IMG/VR virus record: IMGVR_UViG_3300042935_000644
Coordinates: 1-40,759 of that record
DNA from: a virus
DNA length: 40,759 nt
Direction: 5' to 3' (one strand)
Below the pieces are notes generated by a model. The model saw nothing but the letters and a program-made list of their open reading frames with translations, was not told where the DNA came from and ran no database searches. The position numbers and the translations under genes were made by a program. Below are positions 36,617 through 40,759 of the stretch, piece by piece. The stretch's first letter is position 1, and every line of letters begins with the position of its first letter.

Positions 36617-36864
36617 ACGGGTATCCGTAGTTGTGTTCCAGGGGTGAGGTCCAATGGAAAACCCACTTGCGGATTTACATCAGCAATTCTCCACCATTGA
36701 CCTGGGTCATTAAACAATTTTGAAGCAAGTGACTCCATTGTGTCGCCTACCTGCACAGTGTATATAAATACAGATACGTCAGAAACTTCTTTTCTAGCAG
36801 CCGTAGTAATACCATCAGATAGGACAATGGGATTAAAGCCATAACGAGAAAGAACAGTAATCAT
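36613..36864 (-). CDS. LysM-domain baseplate protein (gp53/gpX-like)
   Basis: An 83-residue protein. The LysM fold occupies about 30-83: FIYTVQVGDTMESLASKLFN (33-52), WWRIADVNPQVGFP, PGTQLRIPV. In contractile systems this small protein follows the tube-like adapter and glues baseplate parts (gp53/Afp7 equivalent) rather than binding peptidoglycan. It overlaps both neighbours by 4 bases. Confidence 0.85.
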   Translation of the reverse strand: MITVLSRYGFNPIVLSDGITTAARKEVSDVSVFIYTVQVGDTMESLASKLFNDPGQWWRIADVNPQVGFPLDLTPGTQLRIPV

Positions 36865-38600
36865 ACTTTTCTTTCTTTCAGGCTTGGTGGGAATGCACCA
36901 ACTGTTAATGGGTTTAGTTTCATGCTTTCGTCGTACATTACAGTTGAACGCATCTGTATAATTTGTGGAAGTTGTATAGGGCTAATGCCTGGCCTTGCAC
37001 AGAAAGTGGTTATTTTAAGTTCTACGTTAAACTTGTCTTGTGTAAAGGGTCTTGGTAATAGCGTGTCCGCAATTTCCCATCTCCATACAGCATCTTCTCC
37101 CCTATTAGCAATTTTCCCGTAGTAAAGGGCATCATAACTTACTTGGGGCGGACTTACCACAGGACGTTCACTGTAATACACAGGATGATCATCAATTTTA
37201 ATAATGACTGGGCTACTTAGTGTTCCCCATTGTCCGTAGTTAATTGTTCCCACAGTAGGTGGTGGTCCACTTGCGTATGTTAAAGGAGCACCGCCAGCAG
37301 TAGTTGCTGCAGTAAGGCCCACAGTTCTAGAGTTAGTTGCATTTGTTACGTGAGAATCCCACCAAATTTTTAATTCCCCACTAAACGTAAAGGTGGCTTC
37401 CCCTGCTGCTTTTGCTTCTTTAACCATTGTGTCATAAAACGCTTGACCTGCTCTAGTTGTTTTTACGATAAAGTTTAATGTTTCGCTTGGTTCAGATGTT
37501 GAAAAAAAACTACTAACTTTTTTAACGCCACTTTGACCCGCTTGCCATACTGCATTATCAAGAAACCCACGTAAACCTGCTTTTGTTTGATCGTACAATA
37601 CCCTTTCGTTAGTACCTACTGCTGGTACGTCTGCTACACCAGGCGTTTCCAAATCCACTGTTTGTAGGTCTGTTAAGAATGTACTTTCTTGGACAAAACC
37701 AATATACAAAGCCTGCATCTGTATTGCTACTGAGCACTGCGTTGGTATGAAGGAACGAGTGTACTTATTAAAAGTAACTTGACTACTTGTAACAAATCCT
37801 TCAACCATCATCCAATTACTAAACACTACACGGATAGGTTGCGGAACTAAAAACGCTTTATTTCCAAGGTTTTCAACAAATGAATTCATTCTGTTCTTGT
37901 CATACACCGCAGTTTGAACCGTTTTATCTTTATCATTTTCGTCTACTTTTTCGTAAGTGTCTTCTTTTAAGGAGAGCGCAGAACCTGTAACTGCGTCAAC
38001 AACATCTTTTGAAAGACCAACACCTAAAATGTCGTCAAGAATCATTATGTCTGCAATAACCCCAAGTTGGGTAACCCATGCTGGGTTGTATGCATCTGTT
38101 ACAAAACTATCTATTGCAACTTCAAGTTCGTCGGTACTACCTACAATTGCAGGTTTTCCTTTCACCTGTTGCCCACCAGAAAGGTATGTACCACTATTTA
38201 CTTCTGCCTCACGGTTAAACAATAATTCAAAGGCATACCCTGCTTTTCCAGGTACGGGTTGGGCTAACTGTGCAGGTTCTTGGTTAAAAAACAATTGCAT
38301 ACTTGTATCCGATTGGATACTACGAGTAATGCTATCTGGGTTAAATTGGAAGAGACATTTCAAGTTATCTAAAACAGTTGGGTTATCGGTTCCATCTGCC
38401 GACCTTTTATAGAATTCAGTTAACCTACGAACATACCCACGCTTCACTGTGGGCAAACCAACAGTACCACTGGCGAAATCACTGTCATCTCTAGCACGGG
38501 GATAAAGGAATGCTGGGTTACTTTTATTACTTGCTTTTGCTTGAATTTTTGCCTGTGATTCAAGAACCTTCTTAGTTTTGGTTTTGTTGTTAACAGCCAT
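36861..38600 (-). CDS. Contractile-injection-system tube-like/baseplate adapter protein
   Basis: A 579-residue protein. The region CLFQFNPDSITRSIQSDTSM (about 86-105), then AYNPAWVTQLGVIADIMI and VVFSNWMMVEGFVTSSQVTF, matches the tube-like domain that precedes LysM proteins in contractile systems (as in Afp7-like adapters). The C-terminal 200 residues are an additional beta-rich domain. It likely links tube, hub and LysM protein. The identification relies on domain phrases and gene order. Confidence 0.75.
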   Translation of the reverse strand: MAVNNKTKTKKVLESQAKIQAKASNKSNPAFLYPRARDDSDFASGTVGLPTVKRGYVRRLTEFYKRSADGTDNPTVLDNLKCLFQFNPDSITRSIQSDTSMQLFFNQEPAQLAQPVPGKAGYAFELLFNREAEVNSGTYLSGGQQVKGKPAIVGSTDELEVAIDSFVTDAYNPAWVTQLGVIADIMILDDILGVGLSKDVVDAVTGSALSLKEDTYEKVDENDKDKTVQTAVYDKNRMNSFVENLGNKAFLVPQPIRVVFSNWMMVEGFVTSSQVTFNKYTRSFIPTQCSVAIQMQALYIGFVQESTFLTDLQTVDLETPGVADVPAVGTNERVLYDQTKAGLRGFLDNAVWQAGQSGVKKVSSFFSTSEPSETLNFIVKTTRAGQAFYDTMVKEAKAAGEATFTFSGELKIWWDSHVTNATNSRTVGLTAATTAGGAPLTYASGPPPTVGTINYGQWGTLSSPVIIKIDDHPVYYSERPVVSPPQVSYDALYYGKIANRGEDAVWRWEIADTLLPRPFTQDKFNVELKITTFCARPGISPIQLPQIIQMRSTVMYDESMKLNPLTVGAFPPSLKERKV

Positions 38601-40759
38601 TAGGCGTTCCTCAGCAATTCTTTTTTAAGTTCTCGTTCCATAATTTGGGCAATTTCTTGCGCCATCTTTCTTGCATCTTGTTGTGTACTGCCTGAAGAAG
38701 TTACATAAATGTTTGGAGCAATTGTAACATTAGTTCCACCCGACACTTGCACACTGGTGCTACCACGACTAGGGGTATTGAATGTTGGGTCACCTCTATC
38801 TACGCCTGCTGTCTTTGCAGCAACTTTTGTTTTCTGCATCCAACTATCAGTCTTAGCCATTGGTCCACCATCAGTGTTCCACGGCTTATAGTTACCATCC
38901 CCAAATTCAAGGCGTGCTGCTTTTATGTTAGTTCGTGGATCAAACAACTCTTCATTGCTTGAAATGCCATAACGTTCCCTACGCGCTGGACCCAAATCAC
39001 CAATCATGTTAATTTGGAAAAGACCGTAGGAACGATCTGGACCCTTGCCGTTGTATGCACCTGGTTGCCAGTTAGATTCTCGTCCTGCAATAGCCATCAT
39101 GTTCAAAAGGTGTTGTCCACGGAAACCACGTTTGTACATAAGTGTTGCGAGTTCTACAGGGTCCATTGCACCACCAGGACGAGCACCTGCTGATGGACTT
39201 GGTGGGGATGTGTTTTTACCAGTGCTTTGGGCGCTAACACTATGTGAGTCACTACCCGTGGCTCCACCCATTGCCTGACGATTCTTTGTAGAGATGCTGC
39301 TAATTTGTTCACCTAAGGACATGCCCTGAAAAGTAGAGTAAGTAGCACTTCCTCCTGCTGAATCTTTACCTACGTACTGGTCTCCAATAACATAGGCACC
39401 AGTGTCGGTTCCGCTAGATCCTTTAGAGGTTCCTGCAGGAGCACCCCATGGTGAACCTTGCTTTTCGTATTCCCATCTAGAGTTTGGTAGTTCTGCTGGT
39501 TGGATGTGCCATGGTTCTCCGTTAACAGCACCAAATGTCTTAAGACCAAAGCGGGCAGCATTTTCTTGCACCCAGTCCAAGTCACCAACAAGGTCTGCTG
39601 CAAGACCAATTTCGTGCATAGACTTTCCAGGAGGGGCGGCTGGAGCACCGCTGATGTGCTTGTACTGTTCCCCATTCCACTCAGCATCGCCCTCAGAGCC
39701 ATCTGTTACTTTCTTATAACGAGAAAGAAACAATTGTTTTTGTTGTCCTTCTGAACGAATACCTTCACCAATACCCACGTTAGGGTTTTCAGCAAACATC
39801 TTCATTAGTCGGGTTTTAAAAGTTGTGTTTAGCGGCGCAAAAGTAGAAGTAGTTGCTACTTGTGAAAGTGGTACTCGTTTCGTTGGTGAGCCATACCCCA
39901 TAGGTACACTCACTCCAGACCTTTGTTTTTCTTCTGGCATTGGGTCACCTGACATCAATGATCCGCCCAAAAACATCAGCGGTATGCCAAACGAAGAACC
40001 AATGCCTGTTATTGACGCAGCAGCGCCAAGACCAAATGCTGCTGCTCCACCAATTTTTCTTGCCATACCACCTTTAGTGGATACCCCTACTCCAATAAGT
40101 GGGGAGAGCGCTTCTTCAAGTCCACCCAAGGCTCTAGTTACTGCCTGGATTCCTTTTTCCATATCGGCGTAGTTATCTGCTTGACGCTTATAGAAGTTTT
40201 CATCTCTTCCTTCTTTTGTGCGGGCAGTCTCCTCTGCTTGGGTAGCAAAGTTGTCTTCAATGCCCATCATCTTTCGTTGTGCTTTGTTGGAAGGGTCATA
40301 CATTCCCTTCCCACCCTTCTTTTGATACGCAATATTAGAATCGGCATAGTCAAGAACCATGTCAATCATGTCTGGCGGAACACCCATTGATTCCAATCGT
40401 GTCCTTGTTACCGACCCAGATTGACGTGCTCCCTTAAGCACTCCAGCATTAGTTAAGCCAGAATTCTTTGTAATGTCCTTAATAACTTGGTCAATCCCAC
40501 GTTGTTGTCCACCTACTCCATAGATACCTGTTCCGAGCATCATTGTCATACGATTGTTTACTTCAGCGGAACTTAAGGTATTAACCATGTTTGCCATGTC
40601 ACCCGTAGAGTACGAGTAACCAGATAGGGCTCTTAGTCCAGCGATACCACTTGCTTGCTTAGATGCTTCTAAGCCCGTACTTGCTTGAAGTGAAAGTAAC
40701 GTATTGATTCCACCATACCCAAGGCGTTGGTCTTGTAGTGGTTTACGCATTTGGTGGTA
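38600..40759 (-). CDS. Tape measure protein, C-terminal part, with M15 peptidase and transglycosylase domains (partial)
   Basis: The frame stays open to the window edge (TAC CAC CAA ATG), so the true start is outside and only ~719 codons are seen. Counting from the first ATG, residues 225-265 are hydrophobic Gly/Ala-rich, as in tape measure membrane segments. Residues 330-420 are a VanY/M15-type D,D-carboxypeptidase: S-x-H-x6-D in KSMHEIGLAADLV and PWHIQ. Residues 550-610 are an SLT transglycosylase with E in AGRESNWQ and RSYGLFQINM. The C-terminus is a coiled coil (ARKMAQEIAQIMEREL). Both enzymes would open the cell wall at entry. Confidence 0.85.
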   Translation of the reverse strand, partial: YHQMRKPLQDQRLGYGGINTLLSLQASTGLEASKQASGIAGLRALSGYSYSTGDMANMVNTLSSAEVNNRMTMMLGTGIYGVGGQQRGIDQVIKDITKNSGLTNAGVLKGARQSGSVTRTRLESMGVPPDMIDMVLDYADSNIAYQKKGGKGMYDPSNKAQRKMMGIEDNFATQAEETARTKEGRDENFYKRQADNYADMEKGIQAVTRALGGLEEALSPLIGVGVSTKGGMARKIGGAAAFGLGAAASITGIGSSFGIPLMFLGGSLMSGDPMPEEKQRSGVSVPMGYGSPTKRVPLSQVATTSTFAPLNTTFKTRLMKMFAENPNVGIGEGIRSEGQQKQLFLSRYKKVTDGSEGDAEWNGEQYKHISGAPAAPPGKSMHEIGLAADLVGDLDWVQENAARFGLKTFGAVNGEPWHIQPAELPNSRWEYEKQGSPWGAPAGTSKGSSGTDTGAYVIGDQYVGKDSAGGSATYSTFQGMSLGEQISSISTKNRQAMGGATGSDSHSVSAQSTGKNTSPPSPSAGARPGGAMDPVELATLMYKRGFRGQHLLNMMAIAGRESNWQPGAYNGKGPDRSYGLFQINMIGDLGPARRERYGISSNEELFDPRTNIKAARLEFGDGNYKPWNTDGGPMAKTDSWMQKTKVAAKTAGVDRGDPTFNTPSRGSTSVQVSGGTNVTIAPNIYVTSSGSTQQDARKMAQEIAQIMERELKKELLRNA

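Noticed and set aside
37957-38412. Open plus-strand frame of 151 codons
   Set aside because: It lies entirely inside the well-supported minus-strand tube-like protein gene, has no ribosome site and a Ser/Thr-rich composition typical of an antisense reading.
31080-40759. Extracellular contractile injection system rather than a phage
   Set aside because: Tube-like, LysM, gp25 and J genes occur in both, but here they join directly to DNA polymerase, helicase, primase and RecA genes, and no AAA+ ClpV-like or toxin genes are seen.

Overview
This window looks like part of the genome of a contractile-tailed (myovirus-type) bacteriophage of an actinobacterium. The phage identity rests on a continuous baseplate and tape-measure block that runs straight into a full replication and recombination block. 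The actinobacterial host is inferred from two WhiB-like iron-sulfur proteins, a family essentially confined to Actinobacteria and their phages. By eye the DNA is AT-rich (not computed), so a low-GC actinobacterium such as a freshwater planktonic lineage is more likely than Streptomyces or Mycobacterium; this is inference. Every gene I can support is on the minus strand, so transcription runs from high to low coordinates. No tRNA, rRNA, insertion sequence, integrase or CRISPR array was seen. Terminase, portal, capsid, tail sheath and tail tube genes are not recognisable here and probably lie outside the window.

Layout in order of transcription. (1) 40759-31080: tape-measure C-terminus with two peptidoglycan hydrolase domains, contractile-injection-system tube-like protein, LysM protein, baseplate hub, OB-fold spike, gp25-like wedge, baseplate J, and gpI-like tail protein. 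(2) 31080-30038: a small multi-span membrane protein (possible holin), an unknown 205-residue protein, and a GC-rich non-coding stretch with two hairpins. (3) 30037-18321, DNA metabolism: a winged-helix initiator whose own gene carries four 16-bp palindromic iterons followed by an AT-rich, purine-skewed tract (a lambda-O-like origin), a DnaC-like loader, DnaB helicase, CHC2/TOPRIM primase, SNF2 helicase, MerR-type regulator, ssDNA-binding protein, family A DNA polymerase, RecA, and PD-(D/E)XK nucleases. (4) 18328-16329: Cas4-like nuclease, unknown proteins, and a Mrr/Hjc-like nuclease. (5) 16286-8514: a SpoVS-like protein, then about seventeen small, mostly basic, disordered proteins in a tightly overlapping chain; several share a common N-terminal tag, and two share an internal motif. 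(6) 8514-6596: two unknown proteins, one with a C-terminal cysteine cluster. (7) 6543-1: an early-type region of small genes, including two WhiB proteins, a nucleoside-deoxyribosyltransferase-like protein, membrane micropeptides, a secreted transglycosylase and two clear intrinsic terminators.

How they work together: the initiator would open the internal origin, the DnaC-like protein would load DnaB, and primase, polymerase and SSB would copy the DNA. RecA, the Cas4-like nuclease, SNF2 helicase and small nucleases form a recombination module. The tail block builds the baseplate and supplies wall-degrading domains for entry. The small disordered proteins are probably virion or assembly factors, but that is unproven. 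Gene boundaries are extremely tight, commonly ATGA, GTGA, TAATG, TAGTG or TGATG overlaps, so translational coupling is likely a main regulatory device. These overlaps fixed many start codons given here, including several genes of 11-58 codons.
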